Part shown: piece after piece, positions 26,766 through 35,742 of the stretch
Layout: each line of letters starts with the position of its first letter
Numbering within the stretch: the first letter of the stretch is position 1
Source: Leminorella richardii
GTDB lineage: Bacteria; Pseudomonadota; Gammaproteobacteria; Enterobacterales; Enterobacteriaceae
Direction: 5' to 3'
NCBI RefSeq assembly: GCF_900478135.1
Contig: NZ_LS483470.1
Location: 799,501 to 863,500, forward strand
Length of the DNA stretch: 64,000 nucleotides
Made by a program: the position numbers and the translations under genes
Notes under the pieces: model-generated
Told to the model about the DNA's origin: nothing
Database searches by the model: none
The model's input: the letters and a program-made list of their open reading frames with translations, nothing else

Positions 26766-27332
26766 CTACTGGCAGCAGCCTTTTTTACCCTTCTCGCCGT
26801 GCATGCCCATACCCATGCCCATAGCACCAGGCATTCCGTGTTCCATCATCGGGATACCCGCTTTTGCCATTTGGATATCCATATTGACGCGAAGCTGCTC
26901 GATTTCACTGCGAACTGCGCTGATTTCTTTACTGATCGTCTGGAGCTTCTGCTCATCAAGAGGAACGGCGGTCAGTGCTGCCTTGTACTCATAGCCCTTT
27001 GACGTCAGCTTTTGACGAAGCGGCGCGGTAGCTGCGCGAAAGTCTTCATGCGCCTTGGTCAGCAGTGCCTGCTGTTCTGGCGTAAACTGGCTCATCATGC
27101 CTTTGGGGCCGCCCTTCATGCCTTTCGAGCCGCACATCATTCCGCCTTCTTGGCCGTGCGAACCGTGTCCAGCCATCATTGGCGGAGCTTCTGCCGCTGC
27201 GGCAGGAGCTTCAGTTTGTGCGGGCTGCCCGTGCCCCATGGCGGCGTGGTCGTGACCCGGTGCGGCAGAGGCGCCGAACCCAAGAGCGGTAAGGGAAAGC
27301 AGGGCGGCGAGAGCCGTTTTTTTGATTTGCAT
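26766..27332 (-). CDS. zraP: Periplasmic zinc-resistance protein (ZraP/CpxP/Spy family)
   Basis: 188 residues with a signal peptide ending at GASA-APG. The mature part starts with a His/Met-rich metal-binding region (GHDHAAMGHG, MMAGHGSHG, MMCGS). It continues with the LTXXQ-type core (SQFTPEQQALLTKAHEDFRAATAPLRQKL), two long helices, and a Met/Gly/His-rich tail ending KGCCQ. This is the ZraP layout of an octameric periplasmic zinc-binding chaperone. The ZraSR two-component genes that control and adjoin zraP in E. coli are not here, and I see no sigma-54 -24/-12 pair upstream. Instead a TATAAT lies on the minus strand at 27378-27383. Confidence 0.82.
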   Translation of the reverse strand: MQIKKTALAALLSLTALGFGASAAPGHDHAAMGHGQPAQTEAPAAAAEAPPMMAGHGSHGQEGGMMCGSKGMKGGPKGMMSQFTPEQQALLTKAHEDFRAATAPLRQKLTSKGYEYKAALTAVPLDEQKLQTISKEISAVRSEIEQLRVNMDIQMAKAGIPMMEHGMPGAMGMGMGMHGEKGKKGCCQ

Positions 27333-27377
27333 AAAAATTCCTTCTCGTTGTAGGTAGAGGATATTGTTGTGATAAAT

Positions 27378-27383
27378 ATTATA
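27378..27383 (-). promoter_or_regulatory. Possible sigma-70 -10 box of the zraP-like gene
   Basis: Perfect TATAAT on the minus strand, 46 bases upstream of the ATG. No good -35 box is seen, so an activator may be needed. Confidence 0.35.
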
Positions 27384-27445
27384 CCGCAGGGGTTACATCA
27401 TAAAGCGTCTTCTTTATGGCAAAAACGACAAAAACCTGCAGCGGG

Positions 27446-28360
27446 CTAAAACATTTCCGCGCCTTTCTCTCTGATCAGCTGTATTAGCTTTTCGGTAATG
27501 GGGGAGGGCTGTCGGTCTTTCAGCCTGCCTAGAATAAAGTGGCGAGAGTTAGTGGTGCCCGCCAGCGGGATCTCTTTCAGCTGTCGGTAGGCCACGCCGC
27601 CTTTGGTGAGATTGCGTCGAGGAATAAACCCTAGCAGTTCCTCGTTGGCTGTGAGGATCTTCGGCATCAGGCGCGATGACGATGTCTCTATCTGAACCTG
27701 CGGCGGCGGCAGGCCACGGCTGATAAAAAACTGATCTATCCAGCTGCGGGACGCCGTGTGCTTGCCGGACAGCAGCCACCGGTACTGAACCAGATCTTCC
27801 GGCGTAATTGACTTGACGCCTTTACTGAACAGAGGGTGCTGGCAGCTGGCCACCAAAACGACGGCGTCGTCGATAATGGGATAAACGATGGCGTTTTCAT
27901 AGTTGATGGTTTTGGTCACCAGAATAATGTCTAGCTGGTAGTTTTCCAGATTGTCCCAGAGGTAGTCGTTAACACCGGGAACGATTTCCAGCGTAGCCAG
28001 CGGGTTTTCGGCTAAGAACGTCTGGCACAGGGTTGGGATCAGGTACTCTGCTACTGTAGGTACGCAGCCGATGCGGATTTTACCCGAAACGCCCCGCACG
28101 TAGTTCTCTAGATCCTGCTCGGTTTGATCCATAAAGAAGCACAGCTTTCTGGCTCTCTCCCGCATGATTTCCCCCGCCGCCGTCAGCGTAACGCCGTGTC
28201 CGCTTCGTGCAAGCAGCGGCGTTCCCACTTCGTCCTCCAGCCGCTGAATACACTTCGACAGCGCTGGCTGCGAGCGACCAATGCGCTCAGAGGCCTGACC
28301 GAGGCTACCCTCTTCAGCAATGATGTAAAAAAATTTTAAATCGCGGATATTTAGGTTCAT
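27446..28360 (-). CDS. LysR-family transcriptional regulator
   Basis: 304 residues from the ATG at 28360. N-terminal winged HTH (LKFFYIIAEEGSLGQASERIGRSQPALSKCIQRLE) followed by the two-lobe effector domain. Nine further codons are open upstream to 28387, but the LysR family normally starts as here (MNLNIRDLKFF). It is transcribed away from the dehydrogenase-aldolase-transporter operon at 28706. This is the classic LysR arrangement, and it is likely the activator of that operon and its own repressor. A perfect 18-base palindrome lies between them. Confidence 0.88.
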   Translation of the reverse strand: MNLNIRDLKFFYIIAEEGSLGQASERIGRSQPALSKCIQRLEDEVGTPLLARSGHGVTLTAAGEIMRERARKLCFFMDQTEQDLENYVRGVSGKIRIGCVPTVAEYLIPTLCQTFLAENPLATLEIVPGVNDYLWDNLENYQLDIILVTKTINYENAIVYPIIDDAVVLVASCQHPLFSKGVKSITPEDLVQYRWLLSGKHTASRSWIDQFFISRGLPPPQVQIETSSSRLMPKILTANEELLGFIPRRNLTKGGVAYRQLKEIPLAGTTNSRHFILGRLKDRQPSPITEKLIQLIREKGAEMF

Positions 28361-28459
28361 GACTCTTCGGCGCCTTTTATCGTTCATCCCTAGACGACAT
28401 AGTAAGGTAATGCCGTTTGCTTTTTTATTGACCTGACGGCGAAAAATCGCATTTTTTTA

Positions 28460-28477
28460 TTGCCATATCGATGGCAA
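28460..28477. promoter_or_regulatory. Palindromic operator candidate between LysR gene and operon
   Basis: TTGCCATATCGATGGCAA is a perfect 18-base palindrome (7-bp arms, ATCG centre), 100 bases upstream of the LysR start and about 230 bases upstream of the dehydrogenase start. The 345-base divergent region (28361-28705) holds no gene. Binding by the adjacent LysR protein is inferred. Confidence 0.5.
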
Positions 28478-28705
28478 AAACGGCCGATAAGTGTGAAGTC
28501 GACCGGAAATGCAGAGTGGTGCTTTGCTATAAAAAGAACAGGTCAAAATATCTAATTGATTGTATTTAAATATAATTAATTGATTCTTGGGAGTTGGCTT
28601 CTCTACCATAAAAAGTTATTGCCGCTATCAATATTATTGTCTGTCTCTTCCCCCTCTCCCTGCGCTAAAAATCTCCCAACCAAAAAATGGAGAGAGGAGA
28701 AGAGA

Positions 28706-29671
28706 ATGAGCTTTACCGTACTGATGACGGCTCCAAAGCTTGCGCCAAAGGGCGTGAAAAAGCTTTCTGAGGCTGGCTGTCGAGTTATCTACGTAGATAA
28801 CCCTAAAGATCCAGACGCGGTTTACCGCATTTTATCCACTGAGCCAGTGGACGCCGTTATTTCCCGCACGCTGGATCTGACGGGAGAGGCGATTCGCGCC
28901 TGTCCAACCCTGAAGGTCATCACCAAGCACGGCGTCGGTGTAAGCAATATTGACGTCGACGCGGCGACGCAAAGAAACATTCCCGTTTTGGTGACGCCCG
29001 GCACTAACTCCCAGTCAGTTGCTGAACTTGCGCTGGGGTTGATGCTGGCGGCGGCAAGGCGGATAGCCCTGTATGACCGAGATCTGCGAGCCGGGAACTG
29101 GAGCCGTTCTGGCGATGGTCAGCAGCTAAGCGGTCGCACGCTGGGGCTGGTCGGCTTTGGGCAGATCGGGCAAACGCTGGCGACCTTTTGCATGGCGATT
29201 GGCATGAAGGTAGTGGCGTACGACCCCATGATGAAGCAGAGCCCGGTTGAAGGAGTGACGCTAATCGATGAACTCCCCGAACTGCTGCGTCAAAGCCAAG
29301 TGCTAAGCCTTCACTGTCCGCTGCTGCCCTCGACGAAAAACCTGATCGATGAACAGGCGCTGTCGCTGCTGCCGGACGGCGCCATTCTGGTTAACACCGC
29401 CAGAGGGCCGCTTATCGACGAAAGCGCCATGGTCGCTGCCCTGCAAAGCGGCAAGCTGGCGGGCGCAGGTCTGGATACCTTTGTCAATGAACCCCTGAGC
29501 GCCAGCGATGCAATTGCCTCTATGCCGACGGTTGTTATGACGCCGCACGTCGGCGGCTCGACCCCCGATGCGCTAGAGGCGATGGCCGCTCACGCGGCAG
29601 ACAACGTGCTTCGCTTCCTTAACGGTGAGCCTCTGGCGCCGACGCTGTGCGTCAATCACTTAATCAAATAA
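28706..29671 (+). CDS. D-isomer-specific 2-hydroxyacid dehydrogenase (NAD(P)-dependent)
   Basis: Cytosolic oxidoreductase interconverting 2-keto acids and D-2-hydroxyacids. 321 residues from the ATG at 28706 (GGAGAAGAG before it). Rossmann motif GFGQIG at 150-155, catalytic Arg233 in NTARG, Glu262 in NEP and His281 in TPHVGG: all active-site residues of the family are present. Resembles phosphoglycerate/hydroxypyruvate dehydrogenases. First gene of the LysR-controlled operon; the next gene starts 26 bases after. An open frame runs upstream to 28580 but is AT-rich and lacks a ribosome site. Exact substrate unknown. Confidence 0.88.
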   Translation: MSFTVLMTAPKLAPKGVKKLSEAGCRVIYVDNPKDPDAVYRILSTEPVDAVISRTLDLTGEAIRACPTLKVITKHGVGVSNIDVDAATQRNIPVLVTPGTNSQSVAELALGLMLAAARRIALYDRDLRAGNWSRSGDGQQLSGRTLGLVGFGQIGQTLATFCMAIGMKVVAYDPMMKQSPVEGVTLIDELPELLRQSQVLSLHCPLLPSTKNLIDEQALSLLPDGAILVNTARGPLIDESAMVAALQSGKLAGAGLDTFVNEPLSASDAIASMPTVVMTPHVGGSTPDALEAMAAHAADNVLRFLNGEPLAPTLCVNHLIK

Positions 29672-29697
29672 CCTTTACTATCTACTGGAGAAAGACC

Positions 29698-30396
29698 ATG
29701 TCTATCGGATTTAGAGTATTTACCCAACGTGAACTTCCCGCTGCCGAAGTGGTTGAAGGTTTTAAAACTATTCCTGCTGCAAACATCGCCGACTGTATGG
29801 GGCGGCTGAGCGCCATGAGCTGCCGCATCCGCCGGATGACCGAGCCGACGGAACAGAATATGGTCGGCGTTGCTTTGACGGTTAAGGCGCGCCCCGGCGA
29901 CAACCTGATGATGCACAAGGCGTTAAACATGATTAAGCCCGGCGATATTCTGGTGGTTTCCAACGAGGGGGACAACAGCCAGTCGCTGATGGGAGAAATT
30001 ATGGTGGCCTATGCGAAGTCTCAGGGAATTGCCGGCATCGTGCTGGACGGCCCGATGCGCGATCTTGACACCATATATTCCATGGGCGTTCCCGTATATG
30101 CTACCGGCCATACCCCTGGAGGGCCTTACAAAGAGGGTCCGGGTGAGGTCAACGTCCCCATCGCCTGCGGCAATATTCACGTCATGCCTGGCGATATCAT
30201 TGTCGGCGACGGCGATGGCGTAATCGTTATTCCTAAGCACGATGCGGCAAAACTGCTGGAAGAAGCGCGTAAGTTTTCAGCCAATGATCATGCAAAGCTA
30301 GTGGCAGCCCAAACGGGGCAGGCAGAGCGCGGTTGGGTAGATAAATCGCTAGCAGCCAAGGGCTGTGAAATTATTGACGCGGTTTATCCCGGCTGA
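29698..30396 (+). CDS. RraA-like / 4-hydroxy-4-methyl-2-oxoglutarate aldolase-family protein
   Basis: 232 residues from the ATG at 29698 with GGAGA just upstream. Carries NIADCMGR, the LMMHKALNMIKPGDILVVSNEGD strand-loop, GIAGIVLDGPMRD (the Arg-Asp substrate/metal motif of HMG/CHA aldolases) and IVGDGDGVIVIP. These features match class II divalent-metal pyruvate aldolases of the RraA fold (HMG/CHA aldolase, oxaloacetate decarboxylase activity), rather than the RNase E inhibitor RraA. Between a hydroxyacid dehydrogenase and a dicarboxylate-type transporter, a role in cleaving or decarboxylating a 2-keto diacid is likely (inference). Confidence 0.85.
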   Translation: MSIGFRVFTQRELPAAEVVEGFKTIPAANIADCMGRLSAMSCRIRRMTEPTEQNMVGVALTVKARPGDNLMMHKALNMIKPGDILVVSNEGDNSQSLMGEIMVAYAKSQGIAGIVLDGPMRDLDTIYSMGVPVYATGHTPGGPYKEGPGEVNVPIACGNIHVMPGDIIVGDGDGVIVIPKHDAAKLLEEARKFSANDHAKLVAAQTGQAERGWVDKSLAAKGCEIIDAVYPG

Positions 30397-30450
30397 TCCT
30401 AACGCTGCCGACCGCGAAAGTGGTCGGCTCTCTTAAAGAGGCGAATAATA

Positions 30451-31887
30451 ATGACAGAAAAAATAAAAGACTCTTCATTTAAGAAGCGGTGGGGAATACC
30501 GCTGGCGCTGTTGGCCATGGTAGTGACCTATATGCTTCTTTTGGAAGGGCCAGCCACGGCTGGACTATCTACGGAAGGGCGACATGCGCTGGTGCTGTTC
30601 GCTGGGATCTTTATCCTGTTTTTAACCGAGCCAGTGCCAATTGTTGTGTCCAGTTTGCTTATTGTTCCGGCTGCGGTGCTGTTTAAGGTGTGTAACCTGA
30701 AGATGGCGCTGTCCGGCTTTTCGTCATCGTCAGCCTATCTGCTGGTGGGCGCTTTTATCATGGCGGTGGCGCTGACGAAAACGCGGCTGGCAGAAAGGAT
30801 CACCTTCTTAATTTTGAAAGTTACCGGCAGCAGCGTGCGAAACCTGACGCTGGGGGTGACTATTGCCAACATCGTGCTGGCGTTCTTTATTCCCTCTTCA
30901 ACACCGCGAGTGGCGATCCTGTTGCCTATCTGCCTTAACCTGATTGCGCTGTTTAAAGAAGAGGGAAGAACGAAATTTGCGGTAAACCTGCTGTTCACGA
31001 TGTCTTTCACTAACTCGACGATCAGCGGCGGCATTTTGACGGCAAACCTGCCTAATCCAATAACCGTTGAGTTTATCCATAATGCCAGCGGGCAGGTGAT
31101 CTCCTATCTGGATTTCCTGATCGTTGGCTTCCCTCCGGCGTTAATCATGACGTTTATCACTTGGCTATACCTTCAGTTTGCCTACCCGCCGGAGCAGTCT
31201 CACATTCCCGGTGGTGAAAAGCTGATTAAGGAAAGTCTGGAGGGAATGGGGAAAATGTCCCCCGCAGAGTGGAAGACACTCTGTATCTTCCTTGGGGTGG
31301 TGTTCCTCTGGGTGACCGGTGAGTGGCTGGGGATCGATTCAACCACCGCCTGCCTGCTGGGAGCCTGTCTGCTGTTTTTCCCGAAGCTGGGGGTGATCAG
31401 CTGGTCTGAAGCCAACAAGGGTGTTTCGTGGCAGGTGCTGTTTATCTGCGGTGGCGGCGTGAGCATGGGGGCAATTCTGATGAAAACCGGTGCTGCCGAG
31501 TGGATCTCCATGCTCATTTTCAATCATCTCGGGCTGTCGACACTGTCTACCGTGGCGCTGATTATCGTCGTGCTGGTGGTAGTCCAGTACCTACACGTTT
31601 TCTTTGTTGGCACCACGGCGATGGCTGCCGCGATGTTGCCGGTGTTGATTGGCATCGCTACCGCAGCGGGTCTGCCACCGGCCATGCTGGCCTTACCGGG
31701 GGGAATGATTATCGGCGCCTATCCGCTGCTGATGTTCTATAACACCATTCCCGGTGTGCTGGTCTATGGAACAGGTAAAGTGGTTATCAGTGACTATCCG
31801 CGCGTTGGTATTGTGCTGTGCGGCATTGCTTGCCTGATTTATGCGCTGTGCGCCCTGTTTTACTGGCCGCTGCTGGGTATCTTCTAG
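30451..31887 (+). CDS. DASS-family (SLC13-type) anion/dicarboxylate transporter
   Basis: 478-residue inner-membrane protein with about 11-12 transmembrane segments. It has the two repeated halves of the DASS/ArsB fold, with SNT-like hairpin motifs (FTNSTISGGILTANLPNP in the first half, FVGTTAMAAAMLPV in the second). Imports di- or tricarboxylates or similar organic acids with sodium, or exchanges them. Third gene of the LysR-linked operon, 54 bases after the aldolase; likely brings in the acid that the two enzymes process. Confidence 0.85.
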   Translation: MTEKIKDSSFKKRWGIPLALLAMVVTYMLLLEGPATAGLSTEGRHALVLFAGIFILFLTEPVPIVVSSLLIVPAAVLFKVCNLKMALSGFSSSSAYLLVGAFIMAVALTKTRLAERITFLILKVTGSSVRNLTLGVTIANIVLAFFIPSSTPRVAILLPICLNLIALFKEEGRTKFAVNLLFTMSFTNSTISGGILTANLPNPITVEFIHNASGQVISYLDFLIVGFPPALIMTFITWLYLQFAYPPEQSHIPGGEKLIKESLEGMGKMSPAEWKTLCIFLGVVFLWVTGEWLGIDSTTACLLGACLLFFPKLGVISWSEANKGVSWQVLFICGGGVSMGAILMKTGAAEWISMLIFNHLGLSTLSTVALIIVVLVVVQYLHVFFVGTTAMAAAMLPVLIGIATAAGLPPAMLALPGGMIIGAYPLLMFYNTIPGVLVYGTGKVVISDYPRVGIVLCGIACLIYALCALFYWPLLGIF

Positions 31888-31896
31888 CGTTTAAAA

Positions 31897-31913
31897 GCGC
31901 CGCTCTGCGGTGC
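31897..31913 (+). terminator. Weak hairpin after the transporter gene
   Basis: GCGCCGC (31897-31903) and GCGGTGC (31907-31913) form a 7-bp stem with one G-U pair and a 3-base loop, preceded by AAAA but followed by no clear U-run. Confidence 0.3.
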
Positions 31914-32061
31914 GTCTATCACTTCCCTTCGAGAGGCGGCAGTTCAGAGTTTGAACGCTGCCTCATTTTTCCTACCGACCTTGGCCTCGGCGGTTCGCCA
32001 GCGGAATTGACTTGATGATAAACTGAGCGGCATCGTTCGCTAACGGACTGAAACGCCAGCT

Positions 32062-33570
32062 ATGTTAACTGAGAAACACATTGAATACCTTCGTGAACAA
32101 AAAGCGCAGGCCTTGCAGAAAGGAGCATCAGGGCTTTTGACGGAAGCGCTGGTTAGCGCTCTTAAAGCGATGATTGACCAAGGCGAGTTTGCCCGCACTC
32201 AGCGGCTGCCACCAAGCCGCGTTCTTGCGGCATCGATTCAGGTTTCCAGAGGGACGGTAGAGCGCTGCTACTCGGCGCTGGAGTCCGAAGGCTATGTGCA
32301 CCGGGAGGTAGGGCGCGGTAGCTTTATTTCCCCACGCGAACGCCCACTGCTAGGGAAGCGTTCAGTGCTACAGCCTACACTGGATAACGCGTTCTTTTCG
32401 AATACCGCTTTAAGCCGCAGGAGTACAAACGGCGCTCAAATTGCCTTCGACAGCGTACCCTATCAGCGGCCTTTCACCCCCGGGGTTCCCGAAACGCGAA
32501 ACTTTCCAATGCACATCTGGTTAAAGCTGTATCAGCAAGTAGCCAAGGAGGAGGGCGCTCTGGCGATTGGCGGCAGTCGGGTTAAAGGCAGCGAAGCGCT
32601 GTGTGGCGTTATCAGCGACTATTTACGTGCGGAGCGCGGCGTGAGGGCAAGCGCCGAGCAGGTCATTATTGTTAGCAGCACTCAGCAGGCGCTGTCGCTG
32701 TGTGCTCAGGTGCTGGCGGACGCCGATGACACGGTTTATATGGAAAACCCCGGTTACCCCGGTGCCATTCGCGCGTTTCGCGCCGCACAGCTGAATGTAC
32801 AGCCGATTTCAGTGGATGACAGCGGCATTGACGTTGAGTCTATAAGCCGTTCGGCTGTGAGAGCGAAGGCGATTTATCTTACTCCGTCTAATCAGTATCC
32901 CACCGGCAGTATTCTCTCACTACAGCGCCGCCTAGCGCTGATTGCTCAGGCAAAGCAGCGCGGGATGTGGATTATTGAAGACGACTACGACAGCGAATTT
33001 CACTACAGCGGCGTTGCCACAACGTCTCTACAGGGGCTGGATGGCTATCAGCGAACGATTTATTTAGGCACTTTTAGCAAAACGCTGCTTCCCGCGCTGG
33101 GTGTCGCCTATATGGTGGTGCCCGAGCCGCTTGTTGAGCCGATGGTGGCTATGCGTAGGGCGATGGACGGCGCTGTCTCGCCGCTTACTCAGTTGACGCT
33201 GGCCAGGTTTATGCAACAGGGTCATTTCAGAGAGTATGTCCGCATCATGAGGAAAATGTACGCTACGCGGGTGGAGCGTTTTATCCAGCTGTTGAAGCAG
33301 TACGTTGGCGACAAAGCGACGATTATCTATCCCGAATGCGGCCTACAGGTTCTGTGTCTGGTGGAAAATAAAGCCATTGAGCGATTCGTTATTGCTCAGT
33401 CGATAGCGTCAGGCATCGCCTTACAGGGGCTGTCCGACCTGTGCTGTGGAGACGACGCTCTGTCGGGCTGGGTGATGGGATTTGCCGCGTTTGATCCTAT
33501 AGAGGCCGAACGCTATGTGAAGCAGTTTGCCGATATTCTTCATCAGTATGATGAGTATGATGGAAAATAG
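32062..33570 (+). CDS. MocR/PdxR-type regulator (GntR HTH fused to aminotransferase domain)
   Basis: 502 residues: an N-terminal GntR winged HTH (LPPSRVLAASIQVSRGTVERCYSALESEGYVHREVGRGSFIS), a linker, then a fold-type I aminotransferase domain with EDDYDSEF and the PLP lysine in GTFSKTLLPALG. MocR regulators sense PLP or amino-compound adducts and usually bind direct repeats. The next gene on the same strand is an acetyltransferase, with a 9-base direct repeat in between that fits such a binding site. PdxR itself controls vitamin B6 synthesis, but no pdx gene adjoins, so the target here may be the acetyltransferase. Confidence 0.88.
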   Translation: MLTEKHIEYLREQKAQALQKGASGLLTEALVSALKAMIDQGEFARTQRLPPSRVLAASIQVSRGTVERCYSALESEGYVHREVGRGSFISPRERPLLGKRSVLQPTLDNAFFSNTALSRRSTNGAQIAFDSVPYQRPFTPGVPETRNFPMHIWLKLYQQVAKEEGALAIGGSRVKGSEALCGVISDYLRAERGVRASAEQVIIVSSTQQALSLCAQVLADADDTVYMENPGYPGAIRAFRAAQLNVQPISVDDSGIDVESISRSAVRAKAIYLTPSNQYPTGSILSLQRRLALIAQAKQRGMWIIEDDYDSEFHYSGVATTSLQGLDGYQRTIYLGTFSKTLLPALGVAYMVVPEPLVEPMVAMRRAMDGAVSPLTQLTLARFMQQGHFREYVRIMRKMYATRVERFIQLLKQYVGDKATIIYPECGLQVLCLVENKAIERFVIAQSIASGIALQGLSDLCCGDDALSGWVMGFAAFDPIEAERYVKQFADILHQYDEYDGK

Positions 33571-33607
33571 ATCAGCGAGCGCCGCTTTTCGGTTTTAGCC
33601 GTATTAA

Positions 33608-33638
33608 AAATTGGTCCCTCAAAATTCATAAATTGGTC
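33608..33638. promoter_or_regulatory. Direct-repeat operator candidate for the MocR regulator
   Basis: AAATTGGTC occurs at 33608-33616 and again at 33630-33638, 22 bases apart, i.e. about two helical turns on the same face. It lies between the MocR gene and the acetyltransferase gene (33730). Confidence 0.5.
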
Positions 33639-33729
33639 TATTAACCCGATGAAGTCGGGTGTCTATATTACTCTGGCTGAGTTAATGGAGCTCAATAAGG
33701 ACTACATAAAGACGACAGTCGGAGGGGTT

Positions 33730-34185
33730 ATGAAAAAAACAGCGGAAAACGTCACCATCAGAGCGATTACTGAGGCCGACCGGCAGGAATGGCTTTCACT
33801 ATGGCAGCAGTATCAACACTTCTATCGGGCAAAGATTACGCCAGAAGTAACGGCAAACACCTTCTCGGCGCTGTGCGAGGGGAAGGATATTTGCGGTCTG
33901 GTTGCCGTTGACGGCAGTAACAGGCTGCTGGGCTTTATGCATATTGTTTACCACGCCTCGACCTGGAGCGACAGAGACTATTGCTACATTGAAGATCTCT
34001 TTGTCGATAAGTCGGCACGAGGAGAGAACGTTGCTGAAAAGCTGTTTGATGAAGCCTATCGTCAGGCTGAAGCGCGGGATTGCAGCCGCGTCTACTGGAT
34101 GACGCAGGAGTTTAACTCTTCGGCTCGCTCCCTGTATGACGTTATTGGCAAGCGCACGTCGTTTGTGATTTATATGAAAAACTAG
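33730..34185 (+). CDS. GNAT-family N-acetyltransferase
   Basis: 151 residues from the ATG at 33730, which follows GGAGGGG at 33721-33727. GNAT fold: IRAITEADRQEWLSLW, LLGFMHIVYH, then motif A as YIEDLFVDKSARGENVAEKLFDEA (V-x-x-x-R-G-x-x-x-A type acetyl-CoA loop), and the family end SARSLYDVIGKRTSFVIYMK. It lies downstream of a MocR regulator with a direct repeat between, which suggests regulated acetylation of an amino compound. The open frame extends to 33649 without a ribosome site. Confidence 0.85.
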   Translation: MKKTAENVTIRAITEADRQEWLSLWQQYQHFYRAKITPEVTANTFSALCEGKDICGLVAVDGSNRLLGFMHIVYHASTWSDRDYCYIEDLFVDKSARGENVAEKLFDEAYRQAEARDCSRVYWMTQEFNSSARSLYDVIGKRTSFVIYMKN

Positions 34186-34208
34186 CTTAATACACTCGTG
34201 AAGACAGC

Positions 34209-34249
34209 AGTGGGGCGGTAAAAGACTCATTATCGCCCACTTATTTTTT
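34209..34249. terminator. Terminator between convergent acetyltransferase and sensor-kinase genes
   Basis: AGTGGGGCGGTAA (34209-34221) pairs with TTATCGCCCACT (34230-34241) with one bulge, followed by TATTTTTTG on the plus strand. Confidence 0.65.
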
Positions 34250-34329
34250 GTGGCTGCTCGATGTACCCCAACGCTTTCTCGGTTCCCAGCACTTGCCTAG
34301 TGACCGTTTTCTAACGATATACAGTCTCC

Positions 34330-35742
34330 TTAGCGGGGATATGTCGCTCTTGGCAGTCGGATAATCACTTTTAATCCTGAGCCGTCTTCCTGGCTGTGAG
34401 TTAACTCAATCGTGCCGTGGTGCTGAAGTATGACGGCGTGAACAATAGAGAGTCCAAGGCCACTGCCGCTTTCTGTTTGGTCAGGCGCGCGGAAGAAACG
34501 GCTGAATACGCGTTCGCGCAGGACGTTGTCGATCCCTGGACCTCTGTCGCTGACAACCAGCTCTATCTGATTGTCTACCCTATGCAGGCTGATGGTCACT
34601 GTGCTTTCTTTGGGGCTATATTTAATCGCGTTCTCGACGAGATTGTCGGTGAGAGAAATTAAGCCTTCCCGATAGCCATCAATAAAGAGTTCAGGTTCAG
34701 ACAGGAGCTCCACTTCGATATTTTTCTGCCAGGCTAAGCCGGACAGAACCGCTAATCTCTCCTGTAGCAGGCTTTCTAGGTCAATGAGCGCGGTGGCACT
34801 GTTGTCAGCGACATCATTACGCATCAAGTTAAGCAGCTGACTGACCAGACGCGTTGCTCGCCAGTTGCTGTTTAGGATACCGGTAAGCAGTTCATTGAAA
34901 TTATGGCCTTTGGCTTGCTGTTCCAGCGCTTCAACGTGGATCCGCATGGCGGCTAACGGCGTTCGCAGCTCATGCGCGGCATCGGCAATAAAGCTTCGCT
35001 CTCTGGCACTGCTGGTTCTTAGCCTTTGCAGCAGCATATTGATGTTATCCACCATCGTTACCAGTTCTTTATGTTTAGGCTTAAAGGTGAGCTCGGTTAA
35101 GTCTCTGGGGCCTCGCTGCGAGACTTCATGTATCACTTTATTAAGCGGCCTTAGGCCGATATAAATCGTTAACCAAGCGGGAAAAAGCAGTAGCGGCAGG
35201 CTGATGATAATCGGCGTTAGATAGAAGTTAGTAGTATTGACTGTTGAATAGAAGACGCCCATCTCCAGCTGACTCAATAGAAACGTCACGTAAATATCTG
35301 ACTCTAGCGGCTTGCTGGTATAGGTATACCAGCAGCTTCCCTGACTGATACTGCAGAGCGTTTCAAGCTTATCAGTGCTTCGATAATGTAAGTCTGACGG
35401 CAAATGTGGCGAACGGTAAACGATCTGGTCTCCTTGCTGTATCATGACTCGATAGGCAAATCCTGGCATATCGCCACCGTAGTCCTGCTGTAGGGCAAGA
35501 TCGAAGCGATGAATAAAGTGTTGCCGCTTCTCGGGATTGTCCCTCATCTGTTCGGTTAATTCCGCCAGTAATGTATAAGTTTGCTTAAATTTTGGAAATT
35601 CTGAACCGAGATTATGGGGTGACATAGAGTACAAAAGGGTAGTCAGCCATATCACCGTGAGTAAAAGCATTTGCCAAAACAGTAATCGGCGAACTAAGGT
35701 TGGCTTGGTCAGCCAGAAAAAAAAGTGTTTGATTATTTTCAT
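34330..35742 (-). CDS. Two-component sensor histidine kinase (QseC/PmrB-like)
   Basis: 470-residue inner-membrane sensor. TM1 about 18-38, periplasmic sensor about 39-175 with a Cys pair (C130, C137), TM2 about 176-196, HAMP, phosphoacceptor His257 in DAAHELRTPLAAMRIH, N box DNLVENAIKYSP (366-377), G1 DRGPGI (399-404) and G2 GSGLGLS (426-432). All kinase boxes are intact. It overlaps the response regulator gene by 4 bases (ATGA), so the pair is one operon. The inducing signal is unknown. The divergent neighbours are the zinc-ribbon genes. Confidence 0.92.
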   Translation of the reverse strand: MKIIKHFFFWLTKPTLVRRLLFWQMLLLTVIWLTTLLYSMSPHNLGSEFPKFKQTYTLLAELTEQMRDNPEKRQHFIHRFDLALQQDYGGDMPGFAYRVMIQQGDQIVYRSPHLPSDLHYRSTDKLETLCSISQGSCWYTYTSKPLESDIYVTFLLSQLEMGVFYSTVNTTNFYLTPIIISLPLLLFPAWLTIYIGLRPLNKVIHEVSQRGPRDLTELTFKPKHKELVTMVDNINMLLQRLRTSSARERSFIADAAHELRTPLAAMRIHVEALEQQAKGHNFNELLTGILNSNWRATRLVSQLLNLMRNDVADNSATALIDLESLLQERLAVLSGLAWQKNIEVELLSEPELFIDGYREGLISLTDNLVENAIKYSPKESTVTISLHRVDNQIELVVSDRGPGIDNVLRERVFSRFFRAPDQTESGSGLGLSIVHAVILQHHGTIELTHSQEDGSGLKVIIRLPRATYPR

